DNA of 64,000 nt from Prevotella sp. P6B1 (GTDB taxonomy: Bacteria > Bacteroidota > Bacteroidia > Bacteroidales > Bacteroidaceae), in the NCBI RefSeq assembly GCF_000702825.1, contig NZ_JNKF01000010.1:496001-560000 (forward strand). The letters are read 5' to 3'. Both the position numbers and the translations under genes were made by a program. Shown here piece after piece: positions 23,924 to 32,379 of the stretch. The stretch's first letter is position 1. The number at the start of each line of letters is the position of its first letter. Below the pieces are notes generated by a model that worked only from the letters and a program-made list of their open reading frames with translations, was not told the origin of the DNA and did not search any database.

Positions 23924-24577
23924 ATGAAAGACTGTATATTGATACTGAGCGGTGGTCTCGATTCTACCACCTTGCTGTACGACTATCAGGACCGTATTGC
24001 ATTAGCAATATCTTTCGATTATGGCAGTAATCATAATGCGAAGGAGATACCCTTTGCACGTCTGCATTGCGAACGTTTGGGAATCAAGCATATCGTGATT
24101 CCCCTTGAGTTTATGGGGCAGTATTTTCATAGTTCGTTGTTGGAGGGCGATGAGGCCATCCCTGAAGGTCATTATGCCGACGAGAATATGAAATCGACCG
24201 TTGTGCCTTTCCGCAATGGTATCATGTTGGCTGTAGCAACAGGTATGGCCGAGAGCAATAATCTGCAGTATGTGATGATGGCCAATCATGGAGGCGATCA
24301 TACAATCTATCCTGACTGCCGTCCAGAGTTTGTCGATGCTTTCGATCAGGCCGCTCATGCCGGCACTTATAATGGTGTACGCTTGCTTTCGCCATATTGC
24401 AATATGACTAAAGGACAGATTGCTGCACGTGGTAAGCAACTGGGTATCAACTATGCCGAGACCTGGTCGTGCTACCGTGGTGGCGACAAGCATTGTGGTA
24501 AGTGTGGTACCTGCGTAGAACGCAAGGAGGCCTTGGCTGATGCCGGTATCGATGACCCAACAGACTACGAAGGATAA
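23924..24577 (+). CDS. queC: 7-cyano-7-deazaguanine synthase QueC
   Basis: A 217-residue cytoplasmic enzyme with the PP-loop ATP pyrophosphatase motif SGGLDSTT (residues 9-16) and the C-terminal zinc site CYRGGDKHCGKCGTC. QueC converts 7-carboxy-7-deazaguanine, ammonia and ATP to preQ0 in queuosine (tRNA wobble base) synthesis. Length and motif order match the family. Other queuosine genes are not in the window. It has its own promoter (23896-23903), and the next ATG is one base after its stop, so the peptidase gene is co-transcribed. Confidence 0.95.
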   Translation: MKDCILILSGGLDSTTLLYDYQDRIALAISFDYGSNHNAKEIPFARLHCERLGIKHIVIPLEFMGQYFHSSLLEGDEAIPEGHYADENMKSTVVPFRNGIMLAVATGMAESNNLQYVMMANHGGDHTIYPDCRPEFVDAFDQAAHAGTYNGVRLLSPYCNMTKGQIAARGKQLGINYAETWSCYRGGDKHCGKCGTCVERKEALADAGIDDPTDYEG

Positions 24578-24578
24578 G

Positions 24579-25808
24579 ATGTCGAAATACAATATCCATA
24601 CTCTATCCAATGGATTGCGGATCATCCACAAGCCTTCTGTGGCTGAGGTGGTTTACTGCGGTTATCAGATTGCAGCAGGCACGCGTGATGAGCTACCAGG
24701 CGAAGAGGGTATGGCTCACTTCTGCGAACATATGACGTTCAAGGGTACTGAGCATCGCAACGCCCTCCAGATTATCAATGGCCTGGAGCAATTAGGCGGC
24801 GATCTGAATGCCTTCACTAACAAGGAAGATACCACCTTCTATGCTGCTATCCAGAAGGAGCATATTGCTAAAGCTATCTCGCTGCTTACCGATATGGTAT
24901 TCCACAGTGCCTATCCTCAGCACGAGATTGATAAGGAGGTAGAGGTAATCTGCGATGAAATTGAGAGTTATAACGACTCGCCAGCAGAGCTGATCTACGA
25001 TGAATTCGAGAATATGTTGTTCGAGGGGCATCCCTTGGGGCATAACATATTGGGCAATGCCGATCAGTTGCGTACCTATAAAACAGCCGATGCCTTACGA
25101 TTTGTAAAGCGCAACTATCGCCCTGATAACGCTATCTTCTTTGCCTATGGCAATGTGGATTTCAAACGTCTGGTAAAAATGGTAGAGAAAGCGCAGGAAT
25201 TAGTTCAGGCACCAGCCGGACAACAATCCGTATTGGTTGGCGGTACCCCAGCGGTTCCTGCCAAATCGCTTACCAAAGATATAGGTTCGCACCAGGCTCA
25301 TGTGATGTTAGGCACACGTAGCTACGATATCCATCACCCTTTGCGTATCCCTTTGTATCTGCTGAATAACATCCTTGGCGGTCCCAGCATGAATGCCCGC
25401 CTGAACCTTGCCTTGCGCGAGCGTCATGGTCTGGTTTATACTGTTGAGAGTACGATGGTGAGCTATAGCGATACAGGCATGTGGAGCATTTATTTTGGTT
25501 GCGACCCACATGATGTAAGAAAATGTCTCCGTTTGGTGCGTCGCGAGCTGGATAAGGTGATGCAGAAGCCTCTGAGCGATAGTGCCCTTCAGAAAGCCAA
25601 ACAGCAGTTGAAAGGTCAGATAGCCATTGCTTGTGACAATCGTGAGCAGTTTGCCCTCGACCTTGGCAAGAGTTTCCTGCATTATGGTTGGGAGAAAAAC
25701 GTTGATAAACTGTTTGATAGTATCGATAAGGTGACGGTTGCTGACATCCAGCAGGTGGCAAACGATTTGTTTGCCGCTGATAAACTGTCCACTTTAATAT
25801 TCAAATAG
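24579..25808 (+). CDS. M16-family zinc metallopeptidase
   Basis: A 409-residue single-unit M16 (insulinase/processing-peptidase) protein. The inverted zinc motif HxxEH is present as H47-F-C-E50-H51, with the downstream third ligand in the VEVICDEIESYNDSPAE helix. A second-half domain ends with YTVESTMVSYSDTGMWSIYF. There is no signal peptide, so it is probably cytoplasmic like other short M16B peptidases. The start at 24579 (MSKYNIHTLSNGLRII) begins the first beta strand of the fold and lies one base after queC; the longer open frame upstream overlaps queC. The 3' end overlaps the convergent sigma-factor gene by 8 bp. Confidence 0.92.
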   Translation: MSKYNIHTLSNGLRIIHKPSVAEVVYCGYQIAAGTRDELPGEEGMAHFCEHMTFKGTEHRNALQIINGLEQLGGDLNAFTNKEDTTFYAAIQKEHIAKAISLLTDMVFHSAYPQHEIDKEVEVICDEIESYNDSPAELIYDEFENMLFEGHPLGHNILGNADQLRTYKTADALRFVKRNYRPDNAIFFAYGNVDFKRLVKMVEKAQELVQAPAGQQSVLVGGTPAVPAKSLTKDIGSHQAHVMLGTRSYDIHHPLRIPLYLLNNILGGPSMNARLNLALRERHGLVYTVESTMVSYSDTGMWSIYFGCDPHDVRKCLRLVRRELDKVMQKPLSDSALQKAKQQLKGQIAIACDNREQFALDLGKSFLHYGWEKNVDKLFDSIDKVTVADIQQVANDLFAADKLSTLIFK

Positions 25809-26298
25809 CGCGCAGGTACTGTCGCATAGCTTTGCGGGCAGTACCCAAGCGATACTCTACGCTCTTGTAGTTATCGCCCAGAAAGTCCGATATCTCACTT
25901 ACCTTCATACCATCGTAGATATGAAGACGATAGATTTCACGACAGTTCTCAGGCAGTCGGGCTAATCCGCGTTCCATCTGTTCGGTGATTTCGTAGATAG
26001 AGTAAACGGAGTCTGTAGAAAGCTTCTCGCTACATACCTGATGGATATAGTGCTCGTACTCATGATAGCTGGTACGACGGCGGTAGTAGTCGAAGATGAG
26101 ATGACTGGCAATGGTATAGGCTAAGGCAGGTAAGGTGTGCTCGGTTAATAATTTAGTGGAAGTGAGCAGACGCAGAAAGACATTTTGTACCACGTCTTCT
26201 GCTTCTGCACTTCCACCAAGACGAGCTCTGACGTATGTCAGCAACTCGTCGCGGTGAGTAATAAAATAGTTGTCTATAAGTTGATAATTATTATTCAT
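25801..26298 (-). CDS. ECF-type RNA polymerase sigma factor, orphan
   Basis: A 165-residue sigma-70-family protein. Sigma region 2 is seen in LLTYVRARLGGSAEAEDVVQ and NVFLRLL, and region 4 in LPENCREIYRLHIYDGMKVS followed by a helix-turn-helix (EISDFLGDNYKSVEYRLGTA). I chose the ATG at 26298, which overlaps the GH43 stop by 8 bp; the longer open frame only reads back into GH43. Bacteroidota ECF sigmas usually sit next to a FecR-type anti-sigma and a SusC-like receptor; neither is here. Coupling to GH43 suggests that sugar import and sigma level are linked, but its targets are unknown. Confidence 0.88.
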   Translation of the reverse strand: MNNNYQLIDNYFITHRDELLTYVRARLGGSAEAEDVVQNVFLRLLTSTKLLTEHTLPALAYTIASHLIFDYYRRRTSYHEYEHYIHQVCSEKLSTDSVYSIYEITEQMERGLARLPENCREIYRLHIYDGMKVSEISDFLGDNYKSVEYRLGTARKAMRQYLRAI

Positions 26299-27298
26299 TG
26301 ATGACCTTCTGAATCGTACCATCCTCGTTATAGAACAGGCGCTGCACCTTGAGTGAGCGCAGGTGGGTGATATCATTTGAAGGTACGCAGTCGTGATAGA
26401 ACAGGAACCATTCGCCCTTATACTCTACGATAGAGTGGTGGGTTGTCCATCCTACAACTGGGTCGAGGATGACACCTTGATAGGTGAAAGGTCCGTAAGG
26501 ATTGTCGCCGATACCATAGCACAGCATGTGGCTGTCGCCGGTAGAATAGCTGAAGTAATACTTGCCGTTGTACTTGTGCATCCATGAAGCCTCGAAGAAA
26601 CGATGAGGATCACCTGCCTTCAGGGGCTGTCCGTCCTTGTCGACTACCACAACGCTGCGTGGAGCCTCTGAGAACTGTAGTACATCATCGCTCATCTTTA
26701 CCACGAAGCTCGACAGGGCAGGTACGTCGGCAGGCGCAAAGAGCTGGGTCTTCTTATCAGCAGCAGGACCAAGGTCAACACCTTCTTTCACCAGTTTCTC
26801 TGGAGCCTGGTACCACTGCAACTGTCCACCCCACAGACCACCGAAGTAGCAGTAGATCTGTCCGTCTTCGTCTTTGAATACGCTGGGGTCGATAGAGAAT
26901 GAACCACGGATAGGCTGATTCTGTGGAATGAATGGCCCTTCGGGCTTATCAGCAACTGCTACACCCAGGTGGAATACACCATTGTAGTCCTTAGCCGAGA
27001 AAATCAGGTAGTACTTACCATCCTTCTCTACACAGTCGTTATCCCACATCTGCTTTTCAGCCCACTTTACGTCGGCAACATCCAGAATATTTCCATAGTC
27101 GGTTACCTCGCCATTCTCTACGTCTTCCATAGAGATAACGTGATAGTCTTTCATCTGGAAGTGACCGCCATCATCGTCGAAGGCAGCACCAGCCTCCCAG
27201 TCGTGAGAGGGATATACATAAAGCTTACCATTGAATACATTAGCAGAAGGATCTGCATAATAATCTTTCGGATAAAGATAGCGTGGTTTCATATACAA
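26291..27298 (-). CDS. GH43 glycoside hydrolase, cytoplasmic (xylosidase/arabinofuranosidase-like)
   Basis: A 335-residue five-bladed propeller enzyme with no signal peptide. The catalytic triad of GH43 is visible: base Asp16 in YYADPSAN, pKa-modulating Asp in FSIDPSVF, and acid Glu in HRFFEASWMHKYNGKYYFSY. Short cytoplasmic GH43 enzymes of this form hydrolyse imported xylo- or arabino-oligosaccharides. The MFS transporter just upstream (18 bp) fits that role, as in the xynB-type operons of Prevotella. Start at 27298, with an ATG two codons in as an alternative. Confidence 0.9.
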   Translation of the reverse strand: MYMKPRYLYPKDYYADPSANVFNGKLYVYPSHDWEAGAAFDDDGGHFQMKDYHVISMEDVENGEVTDYGNILDVADVKWAEKQMWDNDCVEKDGKYYLIFSAKDYNGVFHLGVAVADKPEGPFIPQNQPIRGSFSIDPSVFKDEDGQIYCYFGGLWGGQLQWYQAPEKLVKEGVDLGPAADKKTQLFAPADVPALSSFVVKMSDDVLQFSEAPRSVVVVDKDGQPLKAGDPHRFFEASWMHKYNGKYYFSYSTGDSHMLCYGIGDNPYGPFTYQGVILDPVVGWTTHHSIVEYKGEWFLFYHDCVPSNDITHLRSLKVQRLFYNEDGTIQKVINE

Positions 27299-27316
27299 AC
27301 TATATTAAATGAGTTA

Positions 27317-28765
27317 TTAAACATGATTATTTTGGTTGGCAAAGCGTCGCCGTGCAGCTAACTCTGCCTGCATATTCTCGTTATATTCCTTGGAAATCGG
27401 ATAGAAATGGAGCGCTACTACGCCTACAACAAAGAGGATGGCAGGAACAACACTTGATACCAGTCGGATGCCTAAGGTGGCACTCTCATTCTGGATCGTT
27501 GACTCGCCACCAGAGTTATAGCCAAACATCGAAATGATGATGCCGGCAATAGCACCTCCGAATCCCAGACCTAATTTCAGTGCGAGTACGATACCTGAGA
27601 AACAGAATCCTGTGGCACGGCGATGGTTCTCGTATTCTATATGGTCGGCTACATCGCCTATCATGGCCCATAGTAGTGGGATGGTAGGGGCATAGACTAA
27701 CGAGCGCAGGAAGTTGAGTACGAACAATAAGCTGACATCTGTTGGCTCAGGGATATAGAAGAGCGCTGTAAAGAAGGCGGTCATGGCCAGACAAACCTTG
27801 AAGGTCTTTTTCTTTCCGAACTTGTTGGCTAAGTAACGCGACAAACAGATGACACCCATAAATTGTACCACAGCGCCCATCATGTTAAAGGCTGAGAAAC
27901 CAAAAGAATAGGCCTCGTCAGGTTCGATGCTGACAAAATGTGACAGGAAATCATAAAGCGACTTCTGATCGACATTATACTGGAAATAGAAATTCATGGC
28001 CGATCCCCACATGGCTAATGTGATGAATAGGGAGAAAGTGAGCAGCGCCATGGCATTCCAGGATACACTCGAAAAAGTGTTCTTGATATCTTCTCTAATA
28101 CTGATTTGCTGCTGTGGAGGTGGTTGGATACGCTCTTTGGATACCGCAAATGTAATGATAAAGAATAGAAATGCGATACAGGCAAAGAGTATGATAGTAC
28201 AGCTCCAACCATGCTGCAACGTGTTACCCTCGGCAAAATGTTCGACGAGTGGTAATGTGAGTCCTTGTACCACGAACTGTGCTATGGTAACAACGACAAA
28301 TCGGATGGTGGTGATGCTGGTGCGCTCGCGTATGTCGCTCGTCATTACGCCTCCTAATGAGGAATAGGGGATGTTGTTAAAACTGTAGACGGTCATGAGC
28401 AGCACGTAGCTGATAGTAGCATAGATGGCTACGGCGCCTTTGCTATGTATGCCCGGATTGTAGAATGCCAATACATAAAAAAGACAGAAAGGGATGACGG
28501 TCCATAGCATCCAGGGGCGGAATTTGCCCCAGCGGGTGTTGGTATGGTCGGTCAGTAGACCTACTGCGGGATCAACAATAACAGCCGAGATACTGGCAAT
28601 CATCAGTACCGATCCAGCCACGGCTCCATCAAGTCCGAAAACGTCGGTATAGAACTTCAACTGGAATATCATCATCATCTGGAATACCAGATTAGCGGCG
28701 GCATCTCCCAAGGAATAGCCCACCTTTTCGCCCAATGAAACCTGTTGTGATGATAACTTATTCAT
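27317..28765 (-). CDS. MFS sugar symporter, GPH (MelB-like) family
   Basis: A 482-residue protein with about twelve membrane helices. The N-terminus LGEKVGYSLGDAAANLVFQM and the loop TNTRWGKFRPWMLW are hallmarks of the glycoside-pentoside-hexuronide:cation symporters. I chose the ATG at 28765 (MNKLSSQQVSLGEKVGYS). Upstream sequence to 28819 is open but includes the promoter. It heads the MFS-GH43-ECF operon and likely imports the oligosaccharides cleaved by GH43. The cation and exact sugar are not deducible. Confidence 0.9.
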   Translation of the reverse strand: MNKLSSQQVSLGEKVGYSLGDAAANLVFQMMMIFQLKFYTDVFGLDGAVAGSVLMIASISAVIVDPAVGLLTDHTNTRWGKFRPWMLWTVIPFCLFYVLAFYNPGIHSKGAVAIYATISYVLLMTVYSFNNIPYSSLGGVMTSDIRERTSITTIRFVVVTIAQFVVQGLTLPLVEHFAEGNTLQHGWSCTIILFACIAFLFFIITFAVSKERIQPPPQQQISIREDIKNTFSSVSWNAMALLTFSLFITLAMWGSAMNFYFQYNVDQKSLYDFLSHFVSIEPDEAYSFGFSAFNMMGAVVQFMGVICLSRYLANKFGKKKTFKVCLAMTAFFTALFYIPEPTDVSLLFVLNFLRSLVYAPTIPLLWAMIGDVADHIEYENHRRATGFCFSGIVLALKLGLGFGGAIAGIIISMFGYNSGGESTIQNESATLGIRLVSSVVPAILFVVGVVALHFYPISKEYNENMQAELAARRRFANQNNHV

Positions 28766-28788
28766 AACTGTTGTTGTTAAAACTGCTG

Positions 28789-28796
28789 CAAAGGTA
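28789..28796 (-). promoter_or_regulatory. Promoter -7 element of the MFS-GH43-ECF operon
   Basis: TACCTTTG on the minus strand, 23 bp upstream of the MFS start codon, matches TAnnTTTG. Confidence 0.6.
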
Positions 28797-28902
28797 GTGA
28801 AAAAATAGCCATCCGACATTCTAAATTGTTACAGATGCTTTTCAAAATGTGTCATCGCGTAAGAAAAAAGGTGATTTTGGATAGTTCAACAAAGAATTTT
28901 GT

Positions 28903-28910
28903 TACTTTTG
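28903..28910 (+). promoter_or_regulatory. Promoter -7 element of the esterase-MFS operon
   Basis: TACTTTTG lies 19 bp before the esterase ATG; TTTG at 28876-28879 lies 23 bp upstream of it. The promoter is divergent from the one at 28789-28796, so the 28797-28902 stretch may hold shared operators. Confidence 0.6.
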
Positions 28911-28929
28911 CAACATCAAAGCAACAATT

Positions 28930-30873
28930 ATGAAGAAAATTCTGTTTTTTTGCGCAACTTTATTCTGCCTTTCAATTGCTGATGCTAAGGTTTCTATGCC
29001 GCGACTGTTCCAGTCGGGTATGGTGATGCAGCGTGGTAAAACGATCCCTGTTTGGGGAAAAGCCGATGTCGGCGAAACGGTTACCATACGATTCAATAAG
29101 AAAGTGTATACCACAACTGCCGATGCTGATGGTCGTTGGCGTATTGATCTCCCTAAGATGAAAGCGGGTGGCCCTTATCAGATGTCTGTTAACGAACAGA
29201 CCATTGATAACATTATGATTGGCGATGTGTGGCTGTTGTCTGGTCAGTCGAATATCGATGTAACTATCGAACGCGTCTATCCGCAGTACACTCAGGAGAT
29301 TGATAACTACGAGAATAGTCAGATCCGCTTGTTCCGTGTGCAGAACGAAACGAGCACGCATGGCGTTAAGGAAGATATCCGTCCCACAAATATCAACTGG
29401 AAACCTGCCAATAAGCAGAATGCCTGGCTATTCTCGGCAGCTGGCTACTTCTTGGGTAAGCGTATGTTCGAGAAAAGCAAGGTGGCTCAGGGCATCATCG
29501 TCAACAGTTGGGGTGGAACCCCTATCGAGGCATGGATTAGCGAAGACTCGCTGAAAACCTGCTATCCCATGCTTATCAAAAAATTGCAGATGTATCAGAA
29601 TGATGCCTACATACGCGCTCAGATGCAGGCCAATGGTGCTGCTAACCAGCAATGGGAGGCCATTCTGAATCAGACCGACCCTGGCTATGCTGATGCGAAA
29701 TGCGATGACAGCCAGTGGCCTGTGGTCAATCAGAACGACTGGATCTGGCGCGGTACGGGTAGTGTGTGGTTGCGTCAGCATATAACGATTGACAAGGCGC
29801 ATGCAGGAAAACCGGCGCGTTTGCTGTTAGGTACACTCTTCGATCGTGATGTGACATACCTGAACGGTAAGCAGATTGGCCAGACGGGCTATCAGTATCC
29901 ACCTCGCCGCTATGATATCCCTGAAGGACTCTTGCAGGAAGGTGATAATGTAATTGCTATCCGCTTTATCAACAAATACGGCGCTGCGCACTTTATTCCC
30001 GAAAAGCCTTATATGTTTTGTTTCGGCGACGATCGTTTCTCGCAGAACCCCATGCCCCAGGATGTGATTCCTTTGAGCCAGCAGTGGCTGATGCATGTCG
30101 GTGCCGAGATGCCTCAGTGCCCAGGCGGCGATGTCTCTCTGCAGAATCAGCCTACCACCCTCTATAATGCCGTGCTCTATCCCTTGGCACCTTACGCCAT
30201 CAACGGTGTTGTTTGGTATCAGGGTGAATCGAATACAGGAAATCCTGCATATGCAGACTATCTGAAGAAACTGATGGACAGTTGGCGCGATCGTTGGCAG
30301 GAGCAGCTGCCTTTTGTCATTGTCCAGTTGGCCAACTACGATGGTCGCCAGCAGAGTGGCTTCCCACGTCCCATCACGCCACAGGTAGACCCCGTCAACA
30401 GCGGTTGGGCGCAGTTGCGCGAGGCTCAGCGCACCGCAGTCAAAGCCGATGCACGTGCAGAACTGGCAGTCATCAACGACTTGGGCGAGACGGTTGATAT
30501 CCATCCCTTGCGTAAAAAAGAGGTTGCCGAGCGCGTGGCCCTGTGCTTTGATAAGCTCTTATATAATAATAAGGTGAAGTTGTCGCCCGAGGTGGTATCT
30601 ACTCATGTGAGTGATGCGGCTATTCAGCTCACACTCGACCAACCCATACAGGAAGGCGATCTTTATACATTCGAGGTTTGCAACAATGGTAGCGACAAAT
30701 ATCAGAATGTTCCTGCTGTCGGCAGGGGTAACGTGATTACCCTTCTTTATCCTACGGCATCTCAGGCACCATGCCTGAAAATCCGCTACGCTTGGAAGGA
30801 CGATCCTAAGCAGGCAAATGTACGTTCATTGAACGGTCTGCCAATGAGTTCATTCGAATTGAAGATTAAATAA
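28930..30873 (+). CDS. Secreted sialate-O-acetylesterase-like carbohydrate esterase
   Basis: A 647-residue exported protein (signal to about residue 19). It has the SASA/SGNH hydrolase motifs: nucleophile Ser107 in WLLSGQSNID, a second block WYQGESNTGNP, and the catalytic Asp-His in ETVDIHPLRKK. A beta-galactosidase-like jelly roll is inserted at about 275-350 (LLLGTLFDRDVTYLNGKQIG). Enzymes of this class (CE20-like) remove O-acetyl groups, in several cases from xylo-oligosaccharides rather than sialic acid. The partner MFS gene 18 bp downstream and the xylan-type enzymes nearby favour an acetylated plant glycan; that is inference. Confidence 0.87.
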   Translation: MKKILFFCATLFCLSIADAKVSMPRLFQSGMVMQRGKTIPVWGKADVGETVTIRFNKKVYTTTADADGRWRIDLPKMKAGGPYQMSVNEQTIDNIMIGDVWLLSGQSNIDVTIERVYPQYTQEIDNYENSQIRLFRVQNETSTHGVKEDIRPTNINWKPANKQNAWLFSAAGYFLGKRMFEKSKVAQGIIVNSWGGTPIEAWISEDSLKTCYPMLIKKLQMYQNDAYIRAQMQANGAANQQWEAILNQTDPGYADAKCDDSQWPVVNQNDWIWRGTGSVWLRQHITIDKAHAGKPARLLLGTLFDRDVTYLNGKQIGQTGYQYPPRRYDIPEGLLQEGDNVIAIRFINKYGAAHFIPEKPYMFCFGDDRFSQNPMPQDVIPLSQQWLMHVGAEMPQCPGGDVSLQNQPTTLYNAVLYPLAPYAINGVVWYQGESNTGNPAYADYLKKLMDSWRDRWQEQLPFVIVQLANYDGRQQSGFPRPITPQVDPVNSGWAQLREAQRTAVKADARAELAVINDLGETVDIHPLRKKEVAERVALCFDKLLYNNKVKLSPEVVSTHVSDAAIQLTLDQPIQEGDLYTFEVCNNGSDKYQNVPAVGRGNVITLLYPTASQAPCLKIRYAWKDDPKQANVRSLNGLPMSSFELKIK

Positions 30874-30891
30874 TAATAACTAATAAGAATT

Positions 30892-32283
30892 ATGAGTACA
30901 ACTAACGAAACCAAAGGCTTTTACAAGCTTTCGTGGCTCCAGCGCATCGGATATGGATCGGGCGACCTGGCGCAAAACCTGATTTTCCAGACGGTGGCAT
31001 GTTATCTCATGCTTTACTTGACTACAGTACTGAAGATTAATCCAGCTTTTGTGAGTGGACTGATTCTTTCCGTTCGACTCATCGACTGTTTCTGGAGTCC
31101 TGTAGTAGGTCGTTATATTGATAACCGTAACCCCAAATTGGGTAAGTACCGCACTTACCTGCTTTATGGTGGTATTCCCCTGACGGTTGCCGCCTGCCTG
31201 CTCATGCTGCCTCAGGCCGCTACCTGGTCAACCAGCATGAAGCTGATCTATGCCACTGTGAGCTATACGGTGCTGAGTATGATCTATTCAGTGGTAAATA
31301 TCCCTTATGGCTCTATTATGGCCAGTATGACGCGCGATAACGACGAGGTGCTGAAACTGACATCTACCCGTATGGTGTGCGCCAATATCGGTCAGATTGT
31401 AGTTCAGGCAGGTTTCCCCATCGGTTTGGCTATGGTTGCTCACACGATGATCGACTGGAATCAGGCTCTGTTCATGGCCATTGGTACTATCCCTGCCTTC
31501 GTTATCCTGCCCTCTCTGCCTATGTTGAAGAGATGGTTGGGCAAGAAGGGCCTGTATTATCTGCTGCTCACTATTGGTTTTGTAGGCTTCGCCATCCTGT
31601 TTACCATTGGTAAGTTCTTTGATGTGGCAGCCCTTAATACGCTGGTACAGACAGCCAAGGTGATGACAGGTGTGGGTCTGTTGGTAGGTTCTCTGATGTG
31701 GGCTCTTGTGCCTGAGGTCATCACCGAGGCCGAGTATCGCACAGGCAACCGTCCTGCTGCTACCGTTAACGCCCTGGCTGGTGTAGCCTTCAAGGCTGGT
31801 TTCTCCATCGCCGGTTGGATTACGCCATTGGTAATGGGTATGATTGGCTTCGACCTGGCCAGCGAGGAGTCGGCTCTGCCTATCGATCCTAATGCCTGGT
31901 TTACCGTTACCTGCGTGTTTGCCATCATCGGCTTTATGCTTCTGCTTTATTGCTTCACAGGTTGTAAGGAGCGAATCGCTACCACCCCTGAGAAGCCTGT
32001 TACCTACCGCGAGATGTTTGCCGAGTTCAAGGCCAACAAGTGCCTGCAGCTGGTACTGAGCATCTTTGTAACAGTGTTCCTGGCATCGTTTATCAGCGCA
32101 CCTGTTAACGCTTATTATACGCACCTTGCCGAATATTCTGCAACAGCACAGAATGCTATTCTGGTGTTCACTTGTATTATCCCAGCTGTTTTGCTGATCG
32201 TTGTAGGCTGCCTCATCTATAAGTATCCTCTTACCGATGAGCGTCTTGACGAGATTAACAAGGAGATTGAAGCTCGCGGATAA
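30892..32283 (+). CDS. MFS sugar symporter, GPH (MelB-like) family, second copy
   Basis: A 463-residue twelve-helix transporter starting with the GPH-type LQRIGYGSGDLAQNLIFQ and the cytoplasmic loop DNRNPKLGKYRTYLLYGG. It is only modestly similar to the transporter at 27317-28765, so the two probably carry different sugars. It is co-transcribed with the esterase upstream (18 bp gap). A deacetylated oligosaccharide is a reasonable cargo. No SusC/SusD pair accompanies this unit. Confidence 0.9.
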   Translation: MSTTNETKGFYKLSWLQRIGYGSGDLAQNLIFQTVACYLMLYLTTVLKINPAFVSGLILSVRLIDCFWSPVVGRYIDNRNPKLGKYRTYLLYGGIPLTVAACLLMLPQAATWSTSMKLIYATVSYTVLSMIYSVVNIPYGSIMASMTRDNDEVLKLTSTRMVCANIGQIVVQAGFPIGLAMVAHTMIDWNQALFMAIGTIPAFVILPSLPMLKRWLGKKGLYYLLLTIGFVGFAILFTIGKFFDVAALNTLVQTAKVMTGVGLLVGSLMWALVPEVITEAEYRTGNRPAATVNALAGVAFKAGFSIAGWITPLVMGMIGFDLASEESALPIDPNAWFTVTCVFAIIGFMLLLYCFTGCKERIATTPEKPVTYREMFAEFKANKCLQLVLSIFVTVFLASFISAPVNAYYTHLAEYSATAQNAILVFTCIIPAVLLIVVGCLIYKYPLTDERLDEINKEIEARG

Positions 32284-32319
32284 AAGAGCGATGTTTATGT
32301 AATATTTTGGTGGAATAAC

Positions 32320-32350
32320 TTGCAAGTTCCAAACTTTTTCCGTATCTTTG
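32320..32350 (+). promoter_or_regulatory. Promoter of the TPR-SpoIIE phosphatase gene
   Basis: TTG (32320-32322), 20 bp, TATCTTTG (32343-32350). The start codon follows 29 bp later. Confidence 0.65.
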
Positions 32351-32379
32351 CCCACAAGAAATGATTATTGGGCATAAGA

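Noticed and set aside
31288..32355. Long (355-codon) open frame antisense to the second MFS gene
   Set aside because: It mirrors the coding bias of the transporter, whose helices and family motifs are clear. The antisense product has low-complexity composition.
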